Assembly: GCA_035697245.1 (NCBI GenBank) | Contig: DASSDH010000192.1 | Span: 28,142-92,141, forward strand | DNA: 64,000 nt | Direction of reading: 5' to 3' | Source of the DNA: JACVRX01 sp035697245 | Lineage (GTDB): Bacteria > Actinomycetota > Actinomycetes > Jiangellales > Jiangellaceae | Shown: positions 34,259 to 42,642 of the stretch, piece after piece | How positions within the stretch are numbered: position 1 is the stretch's first letter | Layout: each line of letters opens with the position of its first letter | Made by a program: the position numbers and the translations under genes | Notes under the pieces: model-generated | The model's database searches: none | What the model was told of the DNA's origin: nothing | Seen by the model: the letters and a program-made list of their open reading frames with translations, nothing else

Positions 34259-34710
34259 TCCGCGGCGTCCAGATCTGCCGTCCCGGGGTGCCCGGTCGGC
34301 ACCCGGTACGGGTCGGCGTCGCCCGCAAACGACGCGGTGGCGGCATCGCGGGCGAGGGCTGCGTCGGACTCTCGGGCCTTTCGGACCAGGTCGTCGATCC
34401 GCGCGGCATTCTCGGGGACCGCGTCCGCGACGAAGGTGAGAGTCGGCGTGAACCGCACGCCGGTCTGCCTGCCTACCTCGGTCCGCAGCAAACCCTTCAC
34501 GCTGTCCAGTGCCGCTGCGGTCTCGGCGCGTGCGGTTTCGTCGCCGTAGACGGTGTAGAAGACGGTGGCGTCATGAAGGTCCCCGGTCACTCGGGCATCA
34601 GTGACCGTAACGAAGCCGAGCCGAGGATCTTTCACCCGCTGTTCCAGGGTTTCCGCGACGATCACCCGGATCCGGTCGGCCAGTTTGCGGGCGCGGGCTT
34701 GGTCGGCCAC
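34255..34710 (-). CDS. rbfA: 30S ribosome-binding factor RbfA
   Basis: The 151-residue protein has the KH-like RbfA core: RARKLADRIRVIVAETLEQ, VKDPRLGFVTVTDARVT, and the GRQTGVRFTPTLTFVADAV segment, followed by an acidic C-terminal extension of about 30 residues. It acts in late 30S maturation. Its first 49 nt overlap the end of the upstream DUF503 gene in another frame, an unusually long overlap. Confidence 0.94.
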   Translation of the reverse strand: MADQARARKLADRIRVIVAETLEQRVKDPRLGFVTVTDARVTGDLHDATVFYTVYGDETARAETAAALDSVKGLLRTEVGRQTGVRFTPTLTFVADAVPENAARIDDLVRKARESDAALARDAATASFAGDADPYRVPTGHPGTADLDAAE

Positions 34711-35021
34711 GTCGTAGTTCCTTCCGGCTCGTCGGTGTTCGAATAGATGACCCGATGTGCGGAAAGCAGCTCGACCTCCGGCCGTGCCGCCACCAACCGC
34801 TCGGCAGTGTCAAGGACTTCCCCGCAATGCCGCATGTCCGCGGCGACCACAGCAACTCCTATCTCGGTCCGGCGGTAGAGATCCTGGCTGCCGACCTCGG
34901 CGGCCGCTACCGAGAGGCGGCGCTGGAGCTCGGCCACGATCGGCCGAACGACCGCCCGCTTCTGTTTCAGCGAGCGGAGGTCGCCCAGCAACAGGTCCAG
35001 GCTCAAGGTTCCGGTGAACAG
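34662..35021 (-). CDS. DUF503 family protein
   Basis: The protein has the DUF503 pattern: TGTLSLDLLLGDLRSLKQKR, VVRPIVAELQRRLSVAAAEV and RHCGEVLDTAERLVAARPEV. The function is unknown; it is conserved between infB and rbfA in actinobacteria. The family starts MFTGTL, and here the matching codon is CTG at 35021, 7 nt after a strong GAGGAGG site. The nearest in-frame conventional start is TTG 35006, which would remove five conserved residues. I therefore infer a CTG start (119 residues). The last 16 codons overlap rbfA. Confidence 0.82.
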   Translation of the reverse strand: MFTGTLSLDLLLGDLRSLKQKRAVVRPIVAELQRRLSVAAAEVGSQDLYRRTEIGVAVVAADMRHCGEVLDTAERLVAARPEVELLSAHRVIYSNTDEPEGTTTWPTKPAPANWPTGSG

Positions 35022-35048
35022 CGCGACACCTCCTCAATCCGCGCCACT

Positions 35049-35140
35049 CGAAATGACCACGTTCACCACCCGTATGGGTACATCACGAGGCCTGTATGCC
35101 TGGTGATGTATAGGCAGGGGTGGTGAACGTGGTCATTTCG
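35049..35140. repeat. Palindromic repeat with 23-bp terminal inverted repeats (copy A)
   Basis: The outer arms 35049-35071 and 35118-35140 are perfect 23-bp inverted repeats (beginning CGAAATGACCACG on the left). An inner hairpin is formed by TACATCAC (35079-35086) and GTGATGTA (35103-35110). The whole 92-bp unit lies in the 133-nt gap between infB and DUF503. Bases from about 35078 rightward align with copy B at 28107-28170 with about six differences. It contains no gene. Confidence 0.88.
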
Positions 35141-35154
35141 GAGGGCTGATCTCC

Positions 35155-37938
35155 TCAGCTGCGGGGCTTCTCGCGCATCTCGAACGTCTCGATCAAGTCG
35201 TCGACCTTGATGTCGTTGAACGAGCCCAGACCGATGCCGCACTCGAAGCCTTCCCGCACCTCTGTGGCGTCGTCCTTGAACCGCCGCAGGGACTCGATGG
35301 CCAGGTTGTCGGCGACGACGACTCCGTCGCGGACCAGCCGGGCTCGCGAGTTGCGGCGGATCATCCCGCTCGTCACCATGCAGCCGGCGATGTTGCCGAA
35401 CTTGGAGGACCGGAACACCTCGCGGACCTCCGCGGTGCCGAGCGCGATCTCCTCGAACTCGGGCTTGAGCATGCCCTTGAGCGCGGCTTCGATCTCGTCG
35501 ATGACCTGGTAGATCACCGAGTAGTACCGGATGTCGACGCCTTCGCGCTCGGCGAGCTGCTCGGTGCTCCTCGACGCGCGGACATTGAACGCGATGATGA
35601 TTCCCTGGTCGATCGAGGCGAGATTGACGTCGTTGTCGGTGACGGCCCCGACGCCGCGGTGGATGATCCGCAAGTTGACCTCCTCGCCGACGTCGATCTT
35701 GAGTAGAGCGTCCTCGAGGGCCTCGACGGAGCCGGAGACGTCGCCCTTGATGATCAGGTTGAGCGTCTCGACCTTGCTCGCCACCAGCCAGTCCTCGAGG
35801 GTGACCCGCTTGCGCGCCCTGGCCAGCATCGCGTTGCGCTCCATCGCTTCACGCTTCTCCGCGATCTGGCGCGCAGTACGGTCGTCGTCCGCGGCCAGGA
35901 ACTTGTCGCCCGCGCCTGGAACACTGGTCAGGCCGAGGACCAGCACCGGCCGGGACGGTCCCGCCGTCTCCAGCGGCTGGCTGAACTCGTCGAGCATTGC
36001 CCGTACCCGGCCGTATGCCTGCCCGGTGACGATCGCGTCGCCGGCTTTCAACGTCCCGCGCTGGACGAGCACGGTCGCTACCGGGCCCCGGCCCTTGTCC
36101 AGGTGACCCTCGATGGCCACGCCACGAGCCGCCATGTCGGGGTTGGCTCGCAGGTCCAGTGCGGCGTCGGCGGTCAGGATGACCGCCTCGAGCAGCTTGT
36201 CGATGTTCATTCGCTGTTTGGCCGAGACGTCGATGAACATCGTGTCGCCGCCGTACTCCTCCGCGACCAGGCCGTACTCGGTGAGCTGCTGGCGGATCTT
36301 GGCCGGGTTGGCGCCGTCGAGGTCGACCTTGTTCACCGCGACGACGATGGGGACATCGGCGGCCTTCGCGTGGTTGAGCGCCTCGACCGTTTGGGGCATC
36401 ACGCCGTCGTCGGCGGCGACGACCAGGATCGCGATGTCGGTCACCTGCGCACCGCGAGCCCGCATGGCGGTGAACGCCTCGTGCCCCGGGGTGTCGATGA
36501 AGGTGATTGCCCGGTCTTCCCCTTCGTGGTCGACATGCACCTGGTAGGCCCCGATGTGCTGGGTGATGCCACCGGCCTCGGCTTCGACGACGTTGGCGTT
36601 GCGGACAGCGTCGAGCAGCTTGGTCTTGCCGTGGTCGACGTGGCCCATAACGGTCACGACCGGTGGGCGAGCGACCAGGCCTTCCTCGTCTTCCTCGGCC
36701 TCGAAGTCGATGGAGAAGGACTCGAGCAGTTCGCGGTCCTCGTCCTCGGGCGAGACCACCTGGAGGTCGTAGCCCAGTTCCTCACCGAGCAGCTTGAAGG
36801 TGTCCTCGTCGACGGACTGGGTGGCCGTGACCATCTCGCCGAGGTGGAACAGCACCTGGACCAGCGCACCGGCCTCGGTGTCGATCCGCTCGGCGAAATC
36901 GGTGAGCGACGCTCCGCGCGGCAACCGGATGGTCTGTCCATTTCCGCGTGGGACCCGCACTCCGCCGATCGAGGGTGCCTGCATGTTGTCGTATTCCTGG
37001 CGCTTCTGCCGCTTGCTCTTGCGGCCCCGAGCCGGCTTTCCGCCTGGCCGGCCGAAGGCGCCAGCCGTGCCGCCGCGGCCCCGGCCGCCGGCGCCCGGAC
37101 GTCCTCCGAACCCACCGCCAGCACCTGGCCGGCCGGCGAACCCGCCGCCGGCGCCGGTGCGACCGGCACCACCGGAACGGCCACCGCGCTCACCGGTTCC
37201 GGTACCGCCGGGCCGGCCGGGCCGGCTCCGCTCGCCAGGAGCACCCGCGCGGGGGGAGCCTGGGCGGGTCGGCATCATTCCTGGCGACGGACGCGGACCG
37301 CCCGGTCCACCGCCGCCAGCAGGGCGGGGCGGGATACCGCCGGGAGATGGGCGCGGTCCTCCTGCGCCGGGCGGGGCGTCGGGGCGCGTTTGCGGCCGCT
37401 GCATACCTGTCGTCCCACCCGCGGAGAACGGGTTGTTGCCCGGCCGGGGACCGGTCGGGCGCCGGCCCATACCGGTGCTTTCGGTCCCGTATGGGTTGTT
37501 GCCTGGGCGGGGGCCGCCGGGCCGGGGCACAGTTGGCCGTGGGGCGGCCGGTCCCGGCTTCGGGCCTGCGGACGCCGCGGCAGCGGCCGGTAGGTCGGGA
37601 ATCGGCGCAGGACTCGGCGCCGTTGGCGGCATTTCCGGCGCCGGCGCGACCGGCTGCGGCTCCGGCTCCAGTATCGGAGTGGGAGCAGGTGACGAAGCTG
37701 TGCCGGCAGGCACCTTCTTGGCGGCGGTCTTCGCTGCAGCCTTGGCCGGCGCAGCCTTTTTCGCCGGCGGGGCTGCCGGTGCGTCTGCGAATGCTTCCCT
37801 CAATTTTCGGACGACCGGCGCCTCGACTGTCGATGACGCCGATCGGACGAACTCACCGAGGTCGCCCAGCTTCGCCAGGACGACCTTGCTCTCGACTCCG
37901 AACTCCTTGGCGAGCTCGTATACCCGGACCTTAGCCAC
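35155..37938 (-). CDS. infB: Translation initiation factor IF-2
   Basis: The 927-residue protein begins with the IF2-N module MAKVRVYELAKEFGV, then a Pro/Ala- and Gly/Arg-rich low-complexity region (about 55-315, with repeated RPGNNP and GGRPGAGG units), a basic patch, and the GTPase with G1 GHVDHGKT (432-439), DTPGHEA and NKVD, followed by domains II-IV. It places initiator tRNA on the 30S subunit. The GTG start follows GAAGGAG. The low-complexity N-terminus is common in actinobacterial IF-2. Confidence 0.96.
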   Translation of the reverse strand: MAKVRVYELAKEFGVESKVVLAKLGDLGEFVRSASSTVEAPVVRKLREAFADAPAAPPAKKAAPAKAAAKTAAKKVPAGTASSPAPTPILEPEPQPVAPAPEMPPTAPSPAPIPDLPAAAAASAGPKPGPAAPRPTVPRPGGPRPGNNPYGTESTGMGRRPTGPRPGNNPFSAGGTTGMQRPQTRPDAPPGAGGPRPSPGGIPPRPAGGGGPGGPRPSPGMMPTRPGSPRAGAPGERSRPGRPGGTGTGERGGRSGGAGRTGAGGGFAGRPGAGGGFGGRPGAGGRGRGGTAGAFGRPGGKPARGRKSKRQKRQEYDNMQAPSIGGVRVPRGNGQTIRLPRGASLTDFAERIDTEAGALVQVLFHLGEMVTATQSVDEDTFKLLGEELGYDLQVVSPEDEDRELLESFSIDFEAEEDEEGLVARPPVVTVMGHVDHGKTKLLDAVRNANVVEAEAGGITQHIGAYQVHVDHEGEDRAITFIDTPGHEAFTAMRARGAQVTDIAILVVAADDGVMPQTVEALNHAKAADVPIVVAVNKVDLDGANPAKIRQQLTEYGLVAEEYGGDTMFIDVSAKQRMNIDKLLEAVILTADAALDLRANPDMAARGVAIEGHLDKGRGPVATVLVQRGTLKAGDAIVTGQAYGRVRAMLDEFSQPLETAGPSRPVLVLGLTSVPGAGDKFLAADDDRTARQIAEKREAMERNAMLARARKRVTLEDWLVASKVETLNLIIKGDVSGSVEALEDALLKIDVGEEVNLRIIHRGVGAVTDNDVNLASIDQGIIIAFNVRASRSTEQLAEREGVDIRYYSVIYQVIDEIEAALKGMLKPEFEEIALGTAEVREVFRSSKFGNIAGCMVTSGMIRRNSRARLVRDGVVVADNLAIESLRRFKDDATEVREGFECGIGLGSFNDIKVDDLIETFEMREKPRS

Positions 37939-38046
37939 TGCTCTCCTTCTCGGCCCGGGCGGTGGGCTCGGGCCGGCTAGGTTGTGCGCGTACTCATCGG
38001 TTCATGCTCATCGAATGCCCACGAGTGTCACGTCTCCTTGTTCCGG

Positions 38047-38373
38047 CTAGTCGCCGCTCCCGGTGCCCCGGTCGACGGCAACCTGCTGCTCAACCCATTG
38101 TCGCAGCACCGACATGTCGAACGGCCCGGGCAGGCGCAAGGCCCGCCGGAACACCCGACGGCGCTCGGCGAGGTCGAGGCACCGCAGGTCGAGGTGCAGG
38201 TAAGCACCCCGGCCTGGGAGCCGGCCGCGCCGGTCGGGAGCCAACACCACAGCCGTTTCCGGCCCGGTGCCGTTCTCGACCGCCACGACCCGCAGCAGGT
38301 CGTACCTACTCGCGCGGGCCCGGCAGCCGACGCAGGTACGCATTGGTGGACGGGGTGCCGCGCGATCGTTCAT
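38047..38373 (-). CDS. ylxR: YlxR family RNA-binding protein
   Basis: The 108-residue protein has the YlxR (DUF448) motif MRTCVGCRARASRYDLLRVV, GRGAYLH and RCLDLAERRRVFRRALR. YlxR is a small nucleic-acid-binding protein between nusA and infB; in firmicutes it influences RNase P and gene regulation. Its position here is the conserved nusA-ylxR-infB order. ATG 38373 is used, with GTG 38376 directly adjacent. Confidence 0.9.
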   Translation of the reverse strand: MNDRAAPRPPMRTCVGCRARASRYDLLRVVAVENGTGPETAVVLAPDRRGRLPGRGAYLHLDLRCLDLAERRRVFRRALRLPGPFDMSVLRQWVEQQVAVDRGTGSGD

Positions 38374-38402
38374 CACGGTTCCAGTAACAGTCTAGCGCCT
38401 GG

Positions 38403-39446
38403 TCACGCGCTCGCCGAGCCGGGCGCCGCACCTACGTCGCCCTGCTGCGGCGCGGTCGGAACTGTGCCGAGCGGCTCGGGGCCACCGCTGTCCGGGCGAA
38501 TGTCGATCCGCCAGCCGGTCAGCCGGGCCGCAAGCCGCGCGTTTTGACCCTCCCGACCGATCGCCAGCGAGAGCTGGTAGTCGGGAACCGTCACCCGGGC
38601 CGCCCGGGCTTCGGCGTCGACGACCTCGACCTGGCTGACCCGCGCGGGCGAGAGGGCATGCGCGACCAATTCGGCCGGGTCGTCCGACCAGTCCACGATG
38701 TCGATCTTCTCTCCGTGCAGTTCCGCCACCACGGCGCGAACTCGTGCGCCCATCGGCCCGATGCACGCGCCTTTGGCGTTGACGCCTGGTGCCGTCGACC
38801 GCACGGCGATCTTGCTGCGGTGACCAGCCTCCCGGGCAATCCCCGCGATCTCCACCGTGCCGTCGGCGATTTCCGGCACCTCGAGCGCGAACAGCTTCTT
38901 GACCAGGTTGGGATGGGTTCGCGACAACGTCACAACGGGACCCCGCAACCCTTTGCGAACCTGTAGCACATAACACTTGATCCGGCTGCCGTGCTCGTAG
39001 CGCTCGCCTGGAACCTGCTCCTGGACGGGGAGCACCGCCTCGACCTTGCCGAGGTCGACCAGCACGGCACGGGGGTCGCGACCTTGTTGGATGGTTCCAG
39101 AGATGACATCGCCCTCCTTGCCGAGGAACTCGCCGAACGTGATCTCGTCCTCTGCATCGCGCAGCCGCTGCAGGATCACCTGCTTCGCGGTGGTCGCCGC
39201 GATGCGGCCGAATCCCTCGGGGGTGTCGTCCCACTCCCGCAGCACCGTTCCGGCGTCGTCGACCTCCTGGGCGAACACGGTGACGTGACCGGTCTTGCGG
39301 TTCAGCTCGACCCTGGCATGGGGTTGGGCGCCTTCAGTCCGCTCATAGGCGACGAGCAGCGCCTGTTCGAGGGCCTCGACGAGGAGGTCGAAGGAGATCT
39401 CCTTCTCCCGTTCCAGAGCGCGCAGGACCGACAGGTCGACGTCCAT
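38403..39446 (-). CDS. nusA: Transcription termination/antitermination factor NusA
   Basis: The 347-residue protein has the N-terminal RNAP-binding domain (LRALEREKEISFDLLVEALE), the S1 domain (GDVISGTIQQGRDPRAVLVD), and two KH domains (CIGPMGARVRAVVAELHGEK and LAIGREGQNARLAARLTGW). It lacks the acidic C-terminal repeats of the E. coli form, as usual in actinobacteria. ATG 39446 has GAGGAG nearby and follows the rimP stop by 4 nt. Confidence 0.95.
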   Translation of the reverse strand: MDVDLSVLRALEREKEISFDLLVEALEQALLVAYERTEGAQPHARVELNRKTGHVTVFAQEVDDAGTVLREWDDTPEGFGRIAATTAKQVILQRLRDAEDEITFGEFLGKEGDVISGTIQQGRDPRAVLVDLGKVEAVLPVQEQVPGERYEHGSRIKCYVLQVRKGLRGPVVTLSRTHPNLVKKLFALEVPEIADGTVEIAGIAREAGHRSKIAVRSTAPGVNAKGACIGPMGARVRAVVAELHGEKIDIVDWSDDPAELVAHALSPARVSQVEVVDAEARAARVTVPDYQLSLAIGREGQNARLAARLTGWRIDIRPDSGGPEPLGTVPTAPQQGDVGAAPGSASA

Positions 39447-39450
39447 GGCG

Positions 39451-39936
39451 TCACTCCTCTTCCCCGTCGAGGCGGCGGAACTCGACTTGTACGCGCGCGG
39501 TGGCGATTGCGTCGTACGGCAGCCGTCGGGACGAACCGCCAACCTCCAGCTCGGCGCCGGTCTCGTCGGTGTCCTGGATCCGGCCCAGCACGTCACCGCC
39601 GTCCTGGAGCGTCACCCGAACCAGCCGACCGATGTTCCGCCGCCAATGCCGGGGCAGCCGAAGCGGGCGCGCAACACCGGGCGAGCTGACTTCGAGCGTG
39701 TACGGAGCGTCGCCGAGCAGATCTTCCGCATCCAGTGCGGAAGACAAGGCGTGCGAAACCTCAGCACACTGGTCGAGGTCGACCCCGCCGTCGGCGTCGA
39801 TCACCACGCTGACGCGGCGACGGCGGCCGGCCGGCACGACGTCGAGAGCCTCGATGTCGAAGCCTCGCGCCGCGCAGAGCGGCTCGATGACATCACGAAG
39901 ATGCTCGGCAGCGAGGTTGCGGCTCGGGTTGCTCAT
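39451..39936 (-). CDS. rimP: Ribosome maturation factor RimP
   Basis: The 161-residue protein shows the RimP pattern: LRDVIEPLCAARGFDIEAL, VSVVIDADGGVDLDQCAEVS and YTLEVSSPGVARPLR. It is the first gene of the rimP-nusA-ylxR-infB-DUF503-rbfA-truB-ribF series on the minus strand. The 167-nt divergent gap to the lipoprotein gene should hold its promoter, but I cannot point to clear -35/-10 boxes. Confidence 0.94.
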   Translation of the reverse strand: MSNPSRNLAAEHLRDVIEPLCAARGFDIEALDVVPAGRRRRVSVVIDADGGVDLDQCAEVSHALSSALDAEDLLGDAPYTLEVSSPGVARPLRLPRHWRRNIGRLVRVTLQDGGDVLGRIQDTDETGAELEVGGSSRRLPYDAIATARVQVEFRRLDGEEE

Positions 39937-40103
39937 CCCGAAGACCTCCTCGCTGTCGAGTTGTCGGCCGGAGATGTCGCCCGTCCCGGCCGTCCGTGCT
40001 GGTCAGCGTACTCCCGGCATCGGTTCCCAACGATCAGCCACGGCGGCCGTTACCGTCGGTACCGTCGCGGCACTCTGGCGACCGGGTGTCCTACCGTGGG
40101 CGG

Positions 40104-40670
40104 GTGCCAGGTTCGGACGTCACGCCCGAAACGAGTGTGTCCCGGCGGTCGATAATGCTCGGCGGCACGGCGCTCGTGGCCGCGGCCTGCACAAGAGAGC
40201 CCGCGGGTGCGCTACGGCCCAGTGCGACGCCACCCACGCCGGACGAGCGACTGCGCCGCGTGATCGCCGCGGCCGAAGCCGAACTGGTGGCCCTCTACGC
40301 CGCCACCCGGGTGGTACACCCCCAGCTCGCCGAAGTCCTCGCTCTGGTCGAGGATCACCATCGGCGCCACAGTGCGGCGGTCGGGTCGTCCGGGCGGGTG
40401 GCTCCCGCGGTTCGCCCGACATCGGCGACACCTGATGACGCGTCCGCCACCGAGAGTGCGACGCCGACTCCCGTCCCAACCGCCACCGACCCGCCAGTGG
40501 CTGCTGATCCGGAGGCAGCGCTGCGTGCTCTGCGCGCCGCCGAACAGACCGCAGCGGAGGCGCGGCTGCGGGCCTGCCTGCGTTGCGAGGATCCGGCACT
40601 CGCTGAGCTGGTGGCCGCCATCGCGGCCGGGGAGGCTGCAAACAGCGTGCTGCTCCCGACAGCGCCGTGA
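40104..40670 (+). CDS. Tat-type lipoprotein, alanine-rich, unknown function
   Basis: The N-terminus carries a twin-arginine segment and a lipobox: SRRSIMLGGTALVAAACTRE, with cleavage before the Cys. The mature part is Ala-rich and helical (LRRVIAAAEAELVALYAAT, ALRALRAAEQTAAEARLRAC), split by a Ser/Thr/Pro linker of about 40 residues. This helix pattern resembles the partner protein that precedes the DUF4439 gene in actinobacteria. GTG 40104 is used; GTG 40137 would start directly before the twin arginines. Its stop overlaps the next start (GTGA). Confidence 0.7.
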   Translation: MPGSDVTPETSVSRRSIMLGGTALVAAACTREPAGALRPSATPPTPDERLRRVIAAAEAELVALYAATRVVHPQLAEVLALVEDHHRRHSAAVGSSGRVAPAVRPTSATPDDASATESATPTPVPTATDPPVAADPEAALRALRAAEQTAAEARLRACLRCEDPALAELVAAIAAGEAANSVLLPTAP

Positions 40671-41089
40671 GCACGCTCGACGCGCTGCAGGCCGTTCTCG
40701 CCGGGGAGCACGCCTGCGTGTACGGCTATGGCGTGCTCGGTCCTTATGCCGCCGAACACGATCAGCCGACAGTCAGTTCTGCCTACGACGCACACCGGTT
40801 CCGGCGTGACATGATCACCGAACTGGTTCGGGCTCGCAGCGCCGAGCCGGTCGCCTCGCTGCCGGCTTATGCCGTGCCTTTTCCAGTCGACGACGCCGGC
40901 TCTGCCAGGCGGCTCGCCGGTCTATTGGAGGAACGCCTCACCGTGTTGTACGCCGACCTGGTCGCCGAGAGTGCACATTCGGATCTGCGGGAAGCGTCGG
41001 CGCGGGCATTGATGGAGACAGCCGTGCTCGCCGCTCGCTGGACCGGTCGGACATCTCCGTTACCAGGTCTCGACCCGCCTGCGGGCTGA
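40667..41089 (+). CDS. DUF4439 ferritin-like protein
   Basis: The 140-residue protein has two helix pairs typical of the DUF4439 ferritin-like family: LQAVLAGEHACVYGYGVLGP with its conserved Glu-His, and AGLLEERLTVLYADLVAES. Metal-ligand residues are only partly conserved, so iron storage is not implied. It is translationally coupled to the lipoprotein gene upstream; the two probably act at the cell surface together (inference). Its end lies 5 nt from the convergent sthA stop. Confidence 0.82.
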   Translation: MSTLDALQAVLAGEHACVYGYGVLGPYAAEHDQPTVSSAYDAHRFRRDMITELVRARSAEPVASLPAYAVPFPVDDAGSARRLAGLLEERLTVLYADLVAESAHSDLREASARALMETAVLAARWTGRTSPLPGLDPPAG

Positions 41090-41094
41090 CGTCG

Positions 41095-42504
41095 TCACAG
41101 ACCGAATCGGTCGACCGCCCGAAGCTTGTTGGTAGCGTCCAGTGCCGCGACCTTGTAGGCCTCCGACAGCGTCGGGTAGTTGAAGACGGTGTCGACGAGG
41201 TAGTCGACGGTTCCGCCGCAGCCCATCACCGCCTGCCCGATGTGCACCAAGTCCGTCGCGCCAGTTCCGAAGACGTGTACCCCGAGGACATGCCGCGTCG
41301 CCGTGGAGACAAGCAGTTTGAGCATGCCGTATGAGTCGCCGACGATCTGCCCACGGGCAAGTTCGCGGTACCGCGAGATACCGACCTCGTACGGAACGGA
41401 ATTTGCCGTCAACTCGACCTCCGTACGCCCGCAGTAGGAGATCTCTGGGATCGTGTAGATGCCAATTGGCTGGATGTCCTGCAGCTTCGTGGCCGGCTCG
41501 CCGAACGCGTACAGGGCGGCGAGACGCCCCTGGTCCATGCTGGTCGCGGCGAGCGCCGGGAAGCCGATGACGTCGCCGACGGCGAAGATGTGGGGCACGC
41601 TCGTGCGGTACTCCTCGTCAACCGTGATCCGCCCTCGCGGGTCCGCTGTCAAACCAGCGGCGTCAAGTGCCAGCTCGTCGGTCACCCCTTGCCGCCCAGC
41701 GGAGTACATGACGGTTTCGGCCGCGATGCGCTTGCCACTGGCCAGGGTCGTGACGGTCCCTTGTCGGCCGACCTCGACCTTCTCCACCTCCTCGCCGAAA
41801 CGGAAAGTCACGGACAGGTCGCGCAGGTGGAACTTCAGCGACTCGACCACCTCGGGGTCGCAGAACTCGAGCATCACGTTCCGCTTCTCGACGACGGTGA
41901 CCCTTGTCCCGAGCGCGGCGAACATCGACGCGTACTCGATGCCGATCACCCCGGCACCGACGACGACCATGGTGTCGGGGACCCGCTCCAGCGCCAGGAT
42001 GCCGTCGGAGTCGACGACGCGCGCCTCGTCGAACTCTACGTGGGCGGGTCGAGCCGGCTGGGAGCCCGTGGCGATCACGATCTGCTCCGCGGTGACCACG
42101 CGATGCTCGCCGCCGTGGACCTCCACCGTATGGGGATCGAGGAAGCGTCCGGAGCCGATGAGCAGGTCGATGTGGTTGCGGAACAACTGCGACCGAACGA
42201 CCTCGATCTCCCGGCCGATCACGTGCTGCGTGCGGGCCAACAGGTCCTGAACGGTGATCTCCTGCTTCACCCGGTACGACTGCCCGTAGAGCTCGCGCAT
42301 CGACAGCCCGGTCAGATAGAGGACCGCCTCACGCAACGTCTTCGACGGGATGGTGCCGGTGTTGACGCAAACTCCGCCCACCATGTGCCGGCGCTCGACG
42401 ACGCACACGCGCTGCCCCAGCTTGGCCGCGCCGATCGCCGCCTTTTGACCACCCGGACCGGAGCCGAGGACCAGCAAGTCGTAGTCGTACTCAGGCTCGG
42501 CCAT
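41095..42504 (-). CDS. sthA: Soluble pyridine nucleotide transhydrogenase SthA
   Basis: The 469-residue flavoprotein has the FAD loop LVLGSGPGGQKAAIGAAKLG, the motif GGVCVNTGTIPSKTLRE, an NAD loop VVGAGVIGIEYASMFAALG, and a C-terminal dimerisation domain. Only one Cys is present in the active-site motif (the disulfide partner is Thr), as expected for SthA and unlike lipoamide dehydrogenase. It balances NADPH and NADH pools. ATG 42504 follows GGGAGG. A hairpin separates it from proS. Confidence 0.92.
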   Translation of the reverse strand: MAEPEYDYDLLVLGSGPGGQKAAIGAAKLGQRVCVVERRHMVGGVCVNTGTIPSKTLREAVLYLTGLSMRELYGQSYRVKQEITVQDLLARTQHVIGREIEVVRSQLFRNHIDLLIGSGRFLDPHTVEVHGGEHRVVTAEQIVIATGSQPARPAHVEFDEARVVDSDGILALERVPDTMVVVGAGVIGIEYASMFAALGTRVTVVEKRNVMLEFCDPEVVESLKFHLRDLSVTFRFGEEVEKVEVGRQGTVTTLASGKRIAAETVMYSAGRQGVTDELALDAAGLTADPRGRITVDEEYRTSVPHIFAVGDVIGFPALAATSMDQGRLAALYAFGEPATKLQDIQPIGIYTIPEISYCGRTEVELTANSVPYEVGISRYRELARGQIVGDSYGMLKLLVSTATRHVLGVHVFGTGATDLVHIGQAVMGCGGTVDYLVDTVFNYPTLSEAYKVAALDATNKLRAVDRFGL

Positions 42505-42606
42505 GGTCGCCTCCCTTGGATGCCGCGACACCATCAAGGGTGCCGGTGGCATCCCGAACCGGCAAGCGGACGGCGGCCATCCCCGCAGCTGGCGAGCCCG
42601 GTACTG

Positions 42607-42642
42607 GACGGCTCGGCGCCACCTGACAATGTCCGAGCCGTC
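42607..42642 (-). terminator. Hairpin terminator at the end of proS
   Basis: GACGGCTCGG (42607-42616) and CCGAGCCGTC (42633-42642) are a perfect 10-bp inverted repeat with a 16-nt loop. The first arm on the RNA overlaps the proS stop codon. There is no U-tract. A second, weaker hairpin (GGATGCC / GGCATCC, 42518-42554) sits just before the sthA ribosome-binding site. Confidence 0.55.

Noticed and set aside
33345..34409. N-terminal extension of ribF giving a 669-residue protein
   Set aside because: The extension is Arg/Gly-rich shadow sequence of truB; RibF family members start at the ATG at 33344 position.
37000..37560. Gly/Pro/Arg-rich repeats in infB as a possible separate repeat element
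   Set aside because: They are in frame and typical of the low-complexity N-terminal region of actinobacterial IF-2.
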